A stretch of 64,000 nt of DNA, from the NCBI RefSeq assembly GCF_009769735.1, contig NZ_WSRO01000002.1, positions 7,303,001 to 7,367,000 on the forward strand, read 5' to 3'. Origin of the DNA: Streptomyces sp. BA2 (GTDB lineage Bacteria; Actinomycetota; Actinomycetes; Streptomycetales; Streptomycetaceae). The position numbers and the translations under genes were made by a program. Numbering within the stretch: the stretch's first letter is position 1; every line of letters starts with the position of its first letter. Under the pieces are notes generated by a model that saw only the letters and a program-made list of their open reading frames with translations, was not told the DNA's origin and made no database searches. This document shows positions 53,241 through 62,645 of the stretch, piece after piece.

Positions 53241-53888
53241 ATGGCTGGTGCACTGCTGCTGAGCGGCGCCGTCGCGGCGCTGCTCGGCTCGACGCTCCCC
53301 GCACAGGACACGGCGGCCACCCTGGACCCGCCCCCGGACAAGATCGTGATCGAGGTCGCCACGGTGAACGGCTCGGGCTGCCCCCTGGGCACCGCGGCCG
53401 TCGCTGTCTCCGCGGACAACACGGCCTTCACGGTCACCTACAGCGATTACCTCGCCCAGGTGGGCGGCGGCGCGGACCCCACCGCGTTCCGCAAGAACTG
53501 CCAGCTCAACCTCGTCGTGCATGTCCCGCACGGCTTCACGTACGCGATCGCGAGTGCCGACTACCGCGGTTACGCATCGCTCCAGGCCGGCGCCAAGGCC
53601 ACGGAGAAGGCGTCGTACTACTTCCAGGGCTCACCGAACACGGCCTCGATCAGCCATGAGTTCAAGGGTGCGTACAACGACAACTGGCAGGCCAGCGACA
53701 CCACGGAGTGGGGTCAGCTCGTCTGGGCACCCTGCGGCGTGCAGCGGAACTTCAACATCAACACCGAACTGCGCATCGACGCGGGCACATCGGACCCCGC
53801 GAAGACCAGCTTCATGACGATGGACTCGACAGACGGGGACATCAGCACGATTTACCACATGGCGTGGAAGGAGTGCCCGAGGTCCTGA
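53241..53888 (+). CDS. Secreted DUF4360 protein
   Basis: A 215-residue protein with a signal peptide (MAGALLLSGAVAALLGSTLPA). The mature part starts with VIEVATVNGSGCPLGTAAVAV, and has the paired cysteines and the HVPHGFTYAIASADYRGYA block of DUF4360. No enzymatic function is known for the family. ATG 53241 is preceded by GGAG; ATG 53226 is an alternative with five more residues. It is divergent from the chitosanase gene across 257 bases. Confidence 0.88.
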   Translation: MAGALLLSGAVAALLGSTLPAQDTAATLDPPPDKIVIEVATVNGSGCPLGTAAVAVSADNTAFTVTYSDYLAQVGGGADPTAFRKNCQLNLVVHVPHGFTYAIASADYRGYASLQAGAKATEKASYYFQGSPNTASISHEFKGAYNDNWQASDTTEWGQLVWAPCGVQRNFNINTELRIDAGTSDPAKTSFMTMDSTDGDISTIYHMAWKECPRS

Positions 53889-53895
53889 CCGGGCT

Positions 53896-53931
53896 CGGCC
53901 GTGCCCCCGTTCTGCCTCGGGGGCACGGCCG
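53896..53931. terminator. 14-bp perfect hairpin between convergent genes
   Basis: CGGCCGTGCCCCCG (53896-53909) and CGGGGGCACGGCCG (53918-53931) pair exactly around an eight-base loop. It lies between the stops of the DUF4360 gene and the GH89 gene and probably serves both. Confidence 0.85.
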
Positions 53932-53947
53932 TCGGACCGGTGGCGCC

Positions 53948-56131
53948 TCAGCGCCTGGCCGCCAGTCGGTCGCGTACCTGTAGGGCGATCTCGTACGTGT
54001 CGCCGGTCGGCCGGGTCGCGAGCGGCCCCGGATCACGAATCCAGCCGTCCTCGATCGCGAACCAGTCGATGGCCTTTGGTTTCCGGTCCTGGTCGAGTGC
54101 TGTCCGCAGCTCCTTGAAGTACGTTTCCCAGCGCAGCCGGTAGAGCCCGCCGACGAGGCCCGCCCACTCCCGGTTGGCGTAGTCGCGCAGCCCCGCGTCC
54201 GCGCCGGCCCGCGTGCCCCACACGGTGAGCAGCGACAGCTGGTCGTACGCGAGATGCTCCCGTTCCGTCGCGTCGGCGCCCCACGAGCGGGCGTCGGCGA
54301 CCCAACGGCCCAGCAGATGGCGGGAGTCGGTGGCCACGAGCTTGTCGAGCAGGTCCATGAGGCCGAGCCAGGTCCGGGTCAGCCGGTCGAAGAGGGCGTC
54401 GTCCCGGTCGTCGTACGCCTCCTTGATCTGCGGCAGGAGTACGCGGCTGCGGTTGGAGAGTGCCTGGCGGGCCACGTCCAGGAGGTCGCGGCGGTAGGCG
54501 GATGATTGTCTCAACGAGCGCCTTACGGAGAGGAGTTCGGTGAGTGCCGGTTCGAAGTCCGCGGGCTCGTACCGCATCGCCTTCGGCGACCAGGCCGCCG
54601 CCGACTTCGCCGCCAGATCTGGGCGCGCGCCGAAGAGGCCGTCCGCGCCCTCGGACCACTGGTCCGCTCGGGTCGTGCCGTACGCGGTGCGGCGCAGGAC
54701 GTCCCAGGCCTCGGCCGCGTGCGGGTCGGCGGCGCCGTAGCGGGACACGGACCAGTCGGCGAACCAGGCGGTGAGGTTCAAGTCCCCTGTCCGCCAGGCC
54801 AGTTCGGAGAAGAGCTCGAAAGCGGCGGGGTTGTTGTCGGCCGCCTCCGGCATCAGCGCGATGCCGCGCTGCTTGCTGCCTTCCTTGGTGCGCCACTTCT
54901 CGTAGAGCGCGGCCCAGTCCGGGGTGTTGGCGCCGAGGGTCGTGTGTCCGCCGAAGTTCCAGATCGAGCCGAAGGTGTAGGGGGTGTCGTTCCAGTCGGA
55001 CTCGCGGTCGGTGATCTTCGGGAAGCGGTCGGAGAGGCCGTCGACCACGAGCATCTTCGACTTGTCGACGGCGTCGACGATGGCCTTGGGAGGGTTGCTC
55101 TGCCAGCCGAGGATCACCCATATGGCGCCGGGGTGTGCGGCCTTGAGGGCCTTCTCGACGGCCTTCGCCGCGTCAGGGACCGGGACGTCGCCCGACTTCC
55201 CGCCCTCGTGGAGGAGGTCCATCTTGTACATCGTCGACGCCCCGAACAGCTCGTCCTGGGAGCGGTAGAAGGCGGCGGCCACCCGCTCGAAGTGCTCGGT
55301 GCGCGGATCGAGCCAGTCGGGCCGCGCGAAGCCGACCCAGTCGCCCTGCGGCACGGTCTTCGCGCCGGGATTCTTCGCGGCGAAGCCGGGCGGGACCGTT
55401 CCGAAGTAGCCGGGGAGGACCGGGGTCATGCCGAGCTCGCGCAGTCGGTTCGTGATGCGGCCTCCCAACACGGCGCGTTCGTGCAGGAGTTGGCGCGAGA
55501 CGGGATGCGGGAAGGAGGACATGTTCTGGAGCAGCCACCACGGCTGGTGGGCCGGGGACGGGATCCACTCGCGCATCTCCTTGTCGGAGTAGCCGAACTC
55601 CTGGAACACGCGGTGATAGAGGGCGTCGGCGCCGACGTACACGAGCACTTCGTTGTAGCCGTGCAGCGCGAGCACGTCGATCTCGCGCTCCCAGTACGAC
55701 CAGTCGTGGTACGCCCCCGTGTAGCCGTCGTTCGTGTCGTTGAGGACGAAGCGGTGTGGGGCGTTGGCGCTTCCTGTCACCGGTTCGTCGAGCCCGGGGA
55801 GCCGATCGGGCAGGTCAAGCTGACTGCCCGCCCAGGTGATGTTCGCGTGGGCGGTGTGCTTCAAGTAGTGGCGCAGGCCGGTGAGGTGGACGGCAGGGTT
55901 CGGTCCGGCTATCTCTATCCGCCCGCGCCGCCCGGATATCCGGAAGGCGTCGGCGGGACCCGCGGTCGTGAACGTCAGCTGCTTCCAGTGTCCGGGCAGC
56001 AGCCGCCGGGCGGCCTTGACCGCGGGTGACTCGGAGGTCGGGGCGCCGTCGGCGGAGGAGCCGGAACAGGCGACGGCGGCGCCGGTCGTTCCGGCAAGGG
56101 CGGAGAGGAAGGTGCGGCGGGCCAGGGGCAT
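53948..56131 (-). CDS. Alpha-N-acetylglucosaminidase, GH89, predicted lipoprotein
   Basis: A 727-residue homologue of NAGLU. The N-terminus LARRTFLSALAGTTGAAVAC combines a twin-arginine motif with a lipobox (AVAC), so a membrane-anchored exported enzyme is expected. The catalytic glutamates lie in KMDLLHEGG and ALMPEAADNN. It removes terminal alpha-GlcNAc from glycans. Together with the chitosanase nearby it points to amino-sugar polymer use. Size fits the family. Confidence 0.92.
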   Translation of the reverse strand: MPLARRTFLSALAGTTGAAVACSGSSADGAPTSESPAVKAARRLLPGHWKQLTFTTAGPADAFRISGRRGRIEIAGPNPAVHLTGLRHYLKHTAHANITWAGSQLDLPDRLPGLDEPVTGSANAPHRFVLNDTNDGYTGAYHDWSYWEREIDVLALHGYNEVLVYVGADALYHRVFQEFGYSDKEMREWIPSPAHQPWWLLQNMSSFPHPVSRQLLHERAVLGGRITNRLRELGMTPVLPGYFGTVPPGFAAKNPGAKTVPQGDWVGFARPDWLDPRTEHFERVAAAFYRSQDELFGASTMYKMDLLHEGGKSGDVPVPDAAKAVEKALKAAHPGAIWVILGWQSNPPKAIVDAVDKSKMLVVDGLSDRFPKITDRESDWNDTPYTFGSIWNFGGHTTLGANTPDWAALYEKWRTKEGSKQRGIALMPEAADNNPAAFELFSELAWRTGDLNLTAWFADWSVSRYGAADPHAAEAWDVLRRTAYGTTRADQWSEGADGLFGARPDLAAKSAAAWSPKAMRYEPADFEPALTELLSVRRSLRQSSAYRRDLLDVARQALSNRSRVLLPQIKEAYDDRDDALFDRLTRTWLGLMDLLDKLVATDSRHLLGRWVADARSWGADATEREHLAYDQLSLLTVWGTRAGADAGLRDYANREWAGLVGGLYRLRWETYFKELRTALDQDRKPKAIDWFAIEDGWIRDPGPLATRPTGDTYEIALQVRDRLAARR

Positions 56132-56452
56132 GACGTAGGGATACCCTCCCGGTTCGGCGATGCTCGGGCAGACGCCCGAACAATGCTCGGCGCCTCACGA
56201 TGAACCGCCCGTGAACCATGGTCAAGTGTGCGGCAGAGGGGCGGCGTCGAGCGCGTCCCGCATCCACCGGGACTTTGTCCCGGCCCGTGGGCCGACGTCC
56301 CCGGCGACTCCGGTTCCAAGTCCCGACGTCGGTGGCGGTCCCTGCCCATAGATGCGCTCCGTACCGCTGAATTACGTTCGATTGCGGCGCCGCACAAGCG
56401 CCCGCCCCAGTCGGGAAACCATTCGGGATTCTCATTCGGAGAAAGGCAGCAC
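56132..56452. other. 321-bp divergent intergenic region (GH89 gene / cupin operon)
   Basis: It contains the palindrome TCGGGC-AGAC-GCCCGA (56164-56179) about 33 bases before the GH89 start, flanked by two TGCTCGG copies (56161 and 56184), a candidate operator for the glycosidase. On the other side ATTGCGGCGCCGCAC (about 56380-56395) holds a 10-base palindrome before the cupin gene. Short frames here show no family likeness. Confidence 0.5.
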
Positions 56453-56887
56453 ATGAAGCGCGTGCACAGGACCGCGGTCAAGGCCGAAATAGTCCGCGAA
56501 CCCGGAGCGAAGGAGACCACTCACCGGAAACTCATCGACACACCGGACGGCGCCGACCGCTTCGTCCTCACCGAATTCGAGGTCTCGCCGAACGGCTCCA
56601 CACCCCCGCATTACCACGAGTGGGAGCACGAGATCTATGTGCTCGAAGGCTCGATGGGGCTCGTCATGCCCGGGCTCGGCAAGACCGAGGAAGTCGGCCC
56701 CGGCGACGCCATCTTCATCCCCCGAAACGAACCCCACGGCTTCGTCACAGGACCGGACCAGACCTGCCGGTTCCTCGTCGTCGCGCCCTGCGAACGGCCC
56801 CCGGTACGGAACGTGTTCCTCTCCGAAGACCCGTACGAGTACACGCAGAACCCCCAGTACGTGAGCCTTCTGGAGGGCGGCAAGTGA
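56453..56887 (+). CDS. Cupin-domain protein, first gene of the type II PKS locus
   Basis: A 144-residue single cupin. The metal-site motif is PPHYHEWEHEIYVLEG and the second is PRNEPHGF. Small cupins in aromatic polyketide loci often act as oxygenases or cyclases; which applies here is open. ATG 56453 follows GGAGAAAGG. Its stop overlaps the methyltransferase start by 4 bases. Confidence 0.85.
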   Translation: MKRVHRTAVKAEIVREPGAKETTHRKLIDTPDGADRFVLTEFEVSPNGSTPPHYHEWEHEIYVLEGSMGLVMPGLGKTEEVGPGDAIFIPRNEPHGFVTGPDQTCRFLVVAPCERPPVRNVFLSEDPYEYTQNPQYVSLLEGGK

Positions 56888-57948
56888 GCGCCCCGACGGC
56901 CGCTGCCCACAGCCGCGCCCTCGCTCCGTACGAGGACGCCCCGGACCCCGGCCCGCTCCTCGCCCTGAACTTCGGCTTCGCCCGCGCCAGAGTCCTCGGC
57001 ACGGCCCTGGACCTGGGCGTGTTCACCGGCCTCGCCCGGGGCCCGCGCGGCACGCCGGGCCTCGCCGCCGAGCTGGCCTGCGACCCCGCCGCGCTGCACG
57101 CCCTGCTCGCCGCCCTGGAGGAGCTCGGCCTGGTCGCGGGCGGTGCGGAGGAGAGCTGGACGCTCACCGACACGTCCCGCGCCCATCTGGTCGAGGGCGG
57201 CCGCGGCTACCTCGGCGACCACTTCGCCGACGTACTCGCGGAATGGGACCAGTGGAGCGGCCTCACCGAACTGGTGCGGTCCGGCCGCCACGGCGGCGGT
57301 GAGCTGGGCGCGCCCGAGAACCGCGGGCTCTACCCGGGGATGTTCGCCGGGATCTTCCCGGTGGGCGTGCGCACCGCCTTCCGCGTAGTGCGCGAGCTCG
57401 CCCCGCGGGCCGCGGGCCGCGTCCTGGACTTCGCCTCGGGCGCGGGGGAGTGGGGCATCGCCCTGGCCGCCGCCGACCCGGAGGCACGGGTGGTGGCCCA
57501 CGACACCCCGGAGCTGCTCGGCGCCGCGCGCGAGCGGGCGGCGGAGTTCGGCGTGGCGGAGCGGTTCCGCTTCGTCCCCGCCGACTTCACCAGGGACTAC
57601 GCCGGCGACTTCCCCAAGGCGCCCTTCCCTGAGGGGTGTTTCGACACCGTCGTGCTCGCACACCTCAGTCGCTTCGCAGGACCGGACGCCACCGAACGCC
57701 TCATCCAGGAGTGCGCACGGCTGCTGCGGCCCGGCGGCACCCTGCTGATCGTCGACGTCATGCGCCAGGAGCCGGGGCGGCCCGCCCTCCACCGCCCGAT
57801 GATCGCGCTCAGCCTCCTGGTGAACACCGATGCGGGCGGGGTCCAGGAGGAATCCGCGTACCGCGCGGTCATGGAGAAATACGGGGTGACGGCAAAGGAG
57901 TCCGTCACCCCCGGTCTCATCACCGTCCTGACAGGAGAAAGGCGTTAG
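56884..57948 (+). CDS. SAM-dependent O-methyltransferase (acetylserotonin/plant OMT type)
   Basis: A 354-residue enzyme with an N-terminal winged-helix dimerisation domain (TALDLGVFTGLA to WTLTDTSRAHL) and a Rossmann SAM domain (RVLDFASGAGEWGIAL). This type methylates phenolic hydroxyls and is frequent in polyketide loci. GTG start overlaps the cupin stop; the stop overlaps the ketosynthase GTG by one base. Confidence 0.9.
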   Translation: MSAPTAAAHSRALAPYEDAPDPGPLLALNFGFARARVLGTALDLGVFTGLARGPRGTPGLAAELACDPAALHALLAALEELGLVAGGAEESWTLTDTSRAHLVEGGRGYLGDHFADVLAEWDQWSGLTELVRSGRHGGGELGAPENRGLYPGMFAGIFPVGVRTAFRVVRELAPRAAGRVLDFASGAGEWGIALAAADPEARVVAHDTPELLGAARERAAEFGVAERFRFVPADFTRDYAGDFPKAPFPEGCFDTVVLAHLSRFAGPDATERLIQECARLLRPGGTLLIVDVMRQEPGRPALHRPMIALSLLVNTDAGGVQEESAYRAVMEKYGVTAKESVTPGLITVLTGERR

Positions 57949-59255
57949 TGGTTCACGTGCCAGAAGCAGTGCGAGAAGTGGTGGTCACCGGGTTGGGCGT
58001 GGTCAGCCCGGCCGGAATCGGAACAGAAGCATTATGGGAAACAATCTCCGCGGGAAAGAGCGTCACCAAACCTCTTTCCGGCATTACGAGTTCGGCGCTC
58101 TTCGGAGACTTCGAATTCGCGTCGGACTCGATCGCAGAGGTCCCCGGATTCGAGGAGCAGATACCGGCTCTGCCGCCCGAGGTGCAACGCCTCGACCGGT
58201 ACACACAGTTCGCCGTCGCGGCCGCGTACCAAGCCGTACGGGACGCCGGACTCGACCGGGGCAGCTACGACCCGGAGCGCGCCGGACTCTCGCTGTCCAC
58301 GGCGGTCTGCGGCACCCCGAAGATGGAGGAGGAGTTCCTGCGGGTCACCGATCAGGGGCGGGGGCCCGTCGACCCGGAGAAGGCCGGGCGTGATCTCTAC
58401 CTCGCGTCCATGTCGAACACCCCCGGCACGATCCTCTCGGCCCTGCTGGGCATGCAGGGCCCGTGCGTGACCCTGTCGACGGGGTGCATCGGCGGCGTCG
58501 ACGCGATCGGCCACGCCTACGAGGCGATCCGCCACGGGGAGGCGGACGTGATGATCGCGGGGGCCACTGAGGCGCCCATCACCCCGGTGACGGTGGCGTC
58601 CTTCGAGATCATCAACTGCCTCTCGCGCGCCCACAGCGACCGCCCCGAGGCGGCGTCACGCCCGTACGACGCGGGCCGCGACGGCTTCGTGCTCGGCGAG
58701 GGCTGCGGCATCGTCGTACTGGAGTCGCGCGAGCACGCCGAGCGCCGGGGCGCCGCGCCCTACCTGACGGTCGACGGCTTCTCGCACACCTCGAACGCCG
58801 CGCACATGACCGACCTGCTCTCCGACGGCGAGGACCTGACCCGCGCCATGACACAGGCCGTCGCGGAGGCCGGCCTGCGTCCGCGGGACATCGACCACGT
58901 CAGCTCGCACGGCAGCTCGACCCCGCAGAACGACACCTGCGAGACCAGCGCCCTCAAGCTCGCCCTCGGCGAGCGCGCCCGGCAGATCCCGGTGAACTCG
59001 GCGAAGTCGATGGTCGGCCACGCGCTGGCCGCCGCGAGCGCCATGGAGATCGTGCTCTGCGCCCTCGCGGGCAAGCACTCCTTCGTCCACCCGACCGCCA
59101 ACTACGAGAACCCCGACCCCACTTGTGACCTCGACTACGTCCCGGGCGAAGGCCGCCCATGGTACGGCGAGGCGATCCTCAAGGGCGCCAGCGGATTCGC
59201 GGGGCTGCACGCCGCGCTCGTCACGCGGGCCGTGCGGGAAGGGGCGCACCGATGA
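57948..59255 (+). CDS. Ketosynthase alpha (type II PKS, KS-alpha-like)
   Basis: A 435-residue beta-ketoacyl synthase. The active-site Cys is in VTLSTGCIGGVDAIGHA and the two His in SSHGSSTPQNDTCET and SAKSMVGHALAA, so the full Cys-His-His set is present. The block PITPVTVASFEIINCLS resembles the aromatic KS-alpha form, but CIGG instead of CTSG is unusual. It would extend malonyl units together with the next protein. GTG 57948 follows CAGGAGAAAGG. The stop overlaps the CLF start (ATGA). Confidence 0.9.
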   Translation: MVHVPEAVREVVVTGLGVVSPAGIGTEALWETISAGKSVTKPLSGITSSALFGDFEFASDSIAEVPGFEEQIPALPPEVQRLDRYTQFAVAAAYQAVRDAGLDRGSYDPERAGLSLSTAVCGTPKMEEEFLRVTDQGRGPVDPEKAGRDLYLASMSNTPGTILSALLGMQGPCVTLSTGCIGGVDAIGHAYEAIRHGEADVMIAGATEAPITPVTVASFEIINCLSRAHSDRPEAASRPYDAGRDGFVLGEGCGIVVLESREHAERRGAAPYLTVDGFSHTSNAAHMTDLLSDGEDLTRAMTQAVAEAGLRPRDIDHVSSHGSSTPQNDTCETSALKLALGERARQIPVNSAKSMVGHALAAASAMEIVLCALAGKHSFVHPTANYENPDPTCDLDYVPGEGRPWYGEAILKGASGFAGLHAALVTRAVREGAHR

Positions 59256-60493
59256 GCGTCGTCATCACCGGCATCGGCGCGGTCACGCCCGCGGGCACCG
59301 GCACCGATCCCCTCTGGGACAGCGCACGAGAAGGCGTCCCGCGGGTCGCCGCCATCGACCGCTTCGACGCCTCGGAGTACGCCACGTCGGCGGCGGGCCA
59401 GGCCGACTTCGACGCGGGCGCCGAACTGCCGTCCCGCTTCGTCAAGCGCACCGACCGCTTCACGCACCTGTCCGTGCACGCCGTGCGGCAGGCACTCGCG
59501 GACGCCCGCGTCACCGTGGGCGAAGAGGCATCCGCCGAGCGGACCGGCGTCATGGTCGGAAACATCCTGGGCGGCTGGGAGTTCGCCGAGCGCGAGCTGC
59601 GCCACCTGTGGACCGACGGGCCGCGCGCGGTCAGCCCCTATCAGGCGACCGCCTGGTTCCCCGCCGCGCCACAGGGCAACATCTGCATCGACCAGGGCAT
59701 CAAGGGCCCGGCGCGTACGTTCGTCGCCGACCGGGCCAGTGGAGCGTACGCGCTGATCGGCGGGGCCGAGGCGCTCCTGCGCGACCGCGCGGACATCGTG
59801 ATCGCGGGCGGCGTGGAGGCGCCCCTCTCGCCGTACGGCTGGCTCTGCATGGAGACCAGCGGGCTCGGCGCCAAGTCCCGCGGCTCGCTCGCCCCGCACG
59901 AGCTGTACCGGCCGTTCGACGCGGGCCACGGCGGCAGCGTCTTCGGCGAGGGGGCGGTGTTCCTGGTCATGGAGCGCCGCGAGCACGCAGAGCGGCGCGG
60001 GGCACGCATCCTGGGCGAACTGGCCGGCTGGGGCGTGAGCACCGACGGCTACATGCCGTACTACACGGTCGAGCCCACCGGGCAGATCCTGGGCCGCGCC
60101 ATGCGGACAGCGACGGAACACGCCGGGATCTCCGGCGGCGACATCGGAGCGGTCTTCGCGCACGGCTCGGGCGTCCCGTTCGAGGACGTCACGGAGGGAT
60201 ACGCGCTGCACGAGGCGTTCGGCCCTTCTATCGCACGCCAACTCCCCGTCACCGCACCCAAGTCGGGCTTCGGCCACCTCCTGGGGGCCGCGGCGCCGGC
60301 CGACGTGGCGCTCGCCCTGCGGGCGATGCGCGACGGGGTGCTGCCGCCGACCGTGAACCTGGAACGCCCGGCTCCCGGCATCGACCTCGACCTGGTCGCG
60401 GGACAGGCGCGTCCGGCGGGCGACTGCGAGCACACGCTGGTGGTCTCGCGCGGCCTGGGGGGTGTCAACGCATGTCTGTTGCTGAGGCGTTGA
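59252..60493 (+). CDS. Chain-length-factor-like ketosynthase (KS-beta)
   Basis: A 413-residue ketosynthase homologue without the active-site Cys. The region reads GPARTFVADRASGAYALIGG; the Cys position, which is Gln in classic chain-length factors (VAEQAGG), is Arg (codon at 59732). AHGSG and SGFGHLLGA are kept. It should pair with the KS-alpha and set chain length. The loss of the Cys and the strict coupling to KS-alpha support this role. Confidence 0.87.
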   Translation: MSVVITGIGAVTPAGTGTDPLWDSAREGVPRVAAIDRFDASEYATSAAGQADFDAGAELPSRFVKRTDRFTHLSVHAVRQALADARVTVGEEASAERTGVMVGNILGGWEFAERELRHLWTDGPRAVSPYQATAWFPAAPQGNICIDQGIKGPARTFVADRASGAYALIGGAEALLRDRADIVIAGGVEAPLSPYGWLCMETSGLGAKSRGSLAPHELYRPFDAGHGGSVFGEGAVFLVMERREHAERRGARILGELAGWGVSTDGYMPYYTVEPTGQILGRAMRTATEHAGISGGDIGAVFAHGSGVPFEDVTEGYALHEAFGPSIARQLPVTAPKSGFGHLLGAAAPADVALALRAMRDGVLPPTVNLERPAPGIDLDLVAGQARPAGDCEHTLVVSRGLGGVNACLLLRR

Positions 60494-60900
60494 CCGCGTG
60501 GAGTGCCCTGCCCCGGTCGTCCGGAATCCGCGCGGTGGGCATCGACATCGTCGACATCGAACGCTTCCGCGCCATGGCCGAGCGGCGTGGGCAGCGGCTC
60601 GTGGAGCGGTTCTTCACGGTCAACGAACTGGCTCTGTGCGAGGGCACGTCGCCCCGCCACCGGGCCTCCTGCATGGCGGGCCGCATCGCCGCCAAGGAGG
60701 CCGTGCGCAAGGCACTCGGCGGCCACGGCGAAGGCCTGGGCTGGCGGGACGTCGAGATCGGCCGCGAGGCGTCGGGCGCACCCGTGCCCCGGCTGACGGG
60801 ACGGGCCGGTGAGGCCTTCCGGCGTGCCGGCTACAGCGGGCTGCACGTGAGCATCTCGCACGAGGCGGGCGTGGCCGTGGCGATCGCGGTCGCCGACTGA
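60472..60900 (+). CDS. AcpS-type 4'-phosphopantetheinyl transferase
   Basis: A 142-residue holo-ACP synthase: AVGIDIVDIERF (metal-binding Asp), GRIAAKEAVRKALGG (metal Glu and Lys) and VSISHEAGVAVAIAV. It loads phosphopantetheine on ACPs, most likely the one directly downstream. It overlaps the CLF gene by 22 bases. A locus-specific AcpS is uncommon in aromatic type II PKS loci. Confidence 0.92.
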   Translation: MSVAEALTAWSALPRSSGIRAVGIDIVDIERFRAMAERRGQRLVERFFTVNELALCEGTSPRHRASCMAGRIAAKEAVRKALGGHGEGLGWRDVEIGREASGAPVPRLTGRAGEAFRRAGYSGLHVSISHEAGVAVAIAVAD

Positions 60901-60939
60901 CCCTCGCACCTCAAAGGATTCAACCAGCGTAAGGAGTAC

Positions 60940-61203
60940 GTGAGTTACATGGACATCCGCGAGAACGTGGTCACCGTCATGCGCGGTGCGGGCTTCGAGA
61001 GCGAGGAGCTGGCCGACGGGCAGCGCCTGGCCGAGGACCTCGACATCGACTCGACCGAGCTGGTCGAGATCGTCGTAGCCCTCGAACAGCACTTCGGCGT
61101 CAGCATCGACGCCGACGCCGAGGGCGGCTTCCGCACCTTCGGTGACCTCGTCGACTGTGTGGGGCGTCTGCTGTCGGCCGGCGCCGCCACGGTAGGGAGC
61201 TGA
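60940..61203 (+). CDS. Acyl carrier protein of the type II PKS
   Basis: An 87-residue ACP with the attachment Ser in DLDIDSTELVEIVVALE. GTG 60940 is preceded by AAGGAG at good spacing; an in-frame ATG at 60949 gives a form three residues shorter. It lies 4 bases before the cyclase gene. Confidence 0.93.
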   Translation: MSYMDIRENVVTVMRGAGFESEELADGQRLAEDLDIDSTELVEIVVALEQHFGVSIDADAEGGFRTFGDLVDCVGRLLSAGAATVGS

Positions 61204-61207
61204 GACG

Positions 61208-61651
61208 ATGCCCAGGATCGAGAACAGTGTCGTCATCGAGGCCGACGCCCTGAGCGTCTTCGAGACCACCAACGACATCGCCCGCTGGCCCGACCTCTTC
61301 GACGAGTACCACCACGCCAAGGTGGTCTCGCAGGAGCGGGACGGCCGCTGGACCGAGATCCTCTTCGAGCTGACCAACCCCGAGGGCTCGACCTGGAGTT
61401 CCTGGCGGCTCCTGGACCACCGCGAGCTCACGGCGGTCGCCGAGCGGCGCGACCCGCTCTTCCCGTTCCGCTACATGCACCTCAGGTGGAGCTACCAGCA
61501 GGTGCCCGAGGGAACCCTGATGACCTGGGTCCAGGACTTCGAGGTCGACGACGCCTTTGATGTCCCGCTGCCGACCGTCGTGGAGCGCATGCAGCTGCAC
61601 ACGCGGCAGAACCAGGCGGGCATCAAGCGGAAGATCGAGTCCGGGGTCTGA
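61208..61651 (+). CDS. Polyketide aromatase/cyclase (SRPBCC fold, single domain)
   Basis: A 147-residue protein of the START-like aromatase/cyclase type (TcmN-N, WhiE-ORFVI class). VVIEADALSVFETTNDIARWPDLFDEY at its start and YQQVPEGTLMTWVQDFEV are characteristic. It would guide first-ring cyclisation of the polyketide. ATG follows the ACP stop by 4 bases. Confidence 0.9.
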   Translation: MPRIENSVVIEADALSVFETTNDIARWPDLFDEYHHAKVVSQERDGRWTEILFELTNPEGSTWSSWRLLDHRELTAVAERRDPLFPFRYMHLRWSYQQVPEGTLMTWVQDFEVDDAFDVPLPTVVERMQLHTRQNQAGIKRKIESGV

Positions 61652-61658
61652 AGTCTCC

Positions 61659-62645
61659 GTGCCCATCGCCGTTACGGGGGTCATCGCGATGGACCACCTC
61701 ATGACCTTCCCTGGCCGGTTCCCGGAGCCGTCAGGAGCGTCGGGCCGCCCGCACGTCGCGTCCTTGCCCTTCCTCGCCGAGCGGCTTGAAATACGCCGGG
61801 GCGGCACAGCCGCCAACGTCGCCTTCGGCCTCGGCCGCCTCGGCCTCGATCCGGTCCTGGTCGGCGCGGCCGGCTCGGACTTCGCCGACTACCAGGTGTG
61901 GCTCAAGCAGCACGGGGTCGACACCGAGTCCGTGCTCGTCGTGCCGGGCGAGCACACCGCGCGGTACGTGTGCACGACCGACCTGGAGGGGGTGCGGGTC
62001 AGCACCTTCCGGCCGGGAGCCATGGGGGCCTCGTCCACCCTCTCGCTGCGCTCCGTCGCGGAGCGCACGGGCGGTCTCGGTCTCGTGGTGGTCGAGCCGG
62101 GCGATCCGGCCGCGATGCTCCGGCACACCGAGGAGTGCCGTGGGCTGGGGCTGCCGTTCGTGGCCCATCCTTCGTGGCAGATCGGAGGGATGGGTCGCGC
62201 GGACCTCAAGTACCTGATCTCAGAGGCGAGTTGCCTCTTCACCGACGAGGGCGATTCGGTGCGGCTCCGCGAGGCCACCGGCTGGAGCGGGCCGCGGATC
62301 CTCGAACGGGTCGGGGCGTGGGTGACCACGCTCGGCGCCGCCGGGGTGCGGATCGAGCGCGCCGGCCATGAGCCGGCCCTCGTCCCCGCTCCCGGCTCGG
62401 TCACCGTGGCCGAGCCGAGCGGGGCGGGGGACGCGCTCCGGGCGGGCCTCGTCGCCGGGCTCGCCCAGGGCGCACCGTTCGAGGGGTCGGCCCAACTGGG
62501 CTGCGTACTCGCGTCGTTCGCCCTGGAGACGACCGGCACACAGGAGTACGCGATGGACGTACGCCGCCTGCTCGGCCGGGCCGGAGAGGCGTACGGCCAT
62601 ACGGCGGCGGCCGCGATCCGCCGCCTGCTCACCTACGCCGCGTGA
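61659..62645 (+). CDS. PfkB-family carbohydrate/nucleoside kinase
   Basis: A 328-residue kinase: GGTAANVAFGLGRLGLDPVLVG (substrate block) and PSGAGDALRAGLVAGL (catalytic Asp in the anion-hole motif). Substrate unknown; adenosine, ribose or a related sugar is possible. GTG 61659 begins MPIAVTGVIAMDH. It overlaps the next gene by 4 bases, so it belongs to the operon. A sugar kinase is unexpected here and may point to a ribosyl or sugar-phosphate step. Confidence 0.85.
   Translation: MPIAVTGVIAMDHLMTFPGRFPEPSGASGRPHVASLPFLAERLEIRRGGTAANVAFGLGRLGLDPVLVGAAGSDFADYQVWLKQHGVDTESVLVVPGEHTARYVCTTDLEGVRVSTFRPGAMGASSTLSLRSVAERTGGLGLVVVEPGDPAAMLRHTEECRGLGLPFVAHPSWQIGGMGRADLKYLISEASCLFTDEGDSVRLREATGWSGPRILERVGAWVTTLGAAGVRIERAGHEPALVPAPGSVTVAEPSGAGDALRAGLVAGLAQGAPFEGSAQLGCVLASFALETTGTQEYAMDVRRLLGRAGEAYGHTAAAAIRRLLTYAA

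Noticed and set aside
53948..56029. Large frames on the opposite strand of the GH89 gene, such as 54506-56029
   Set aside because: Mirror frames of a well-supported glycosidase. No motifs.
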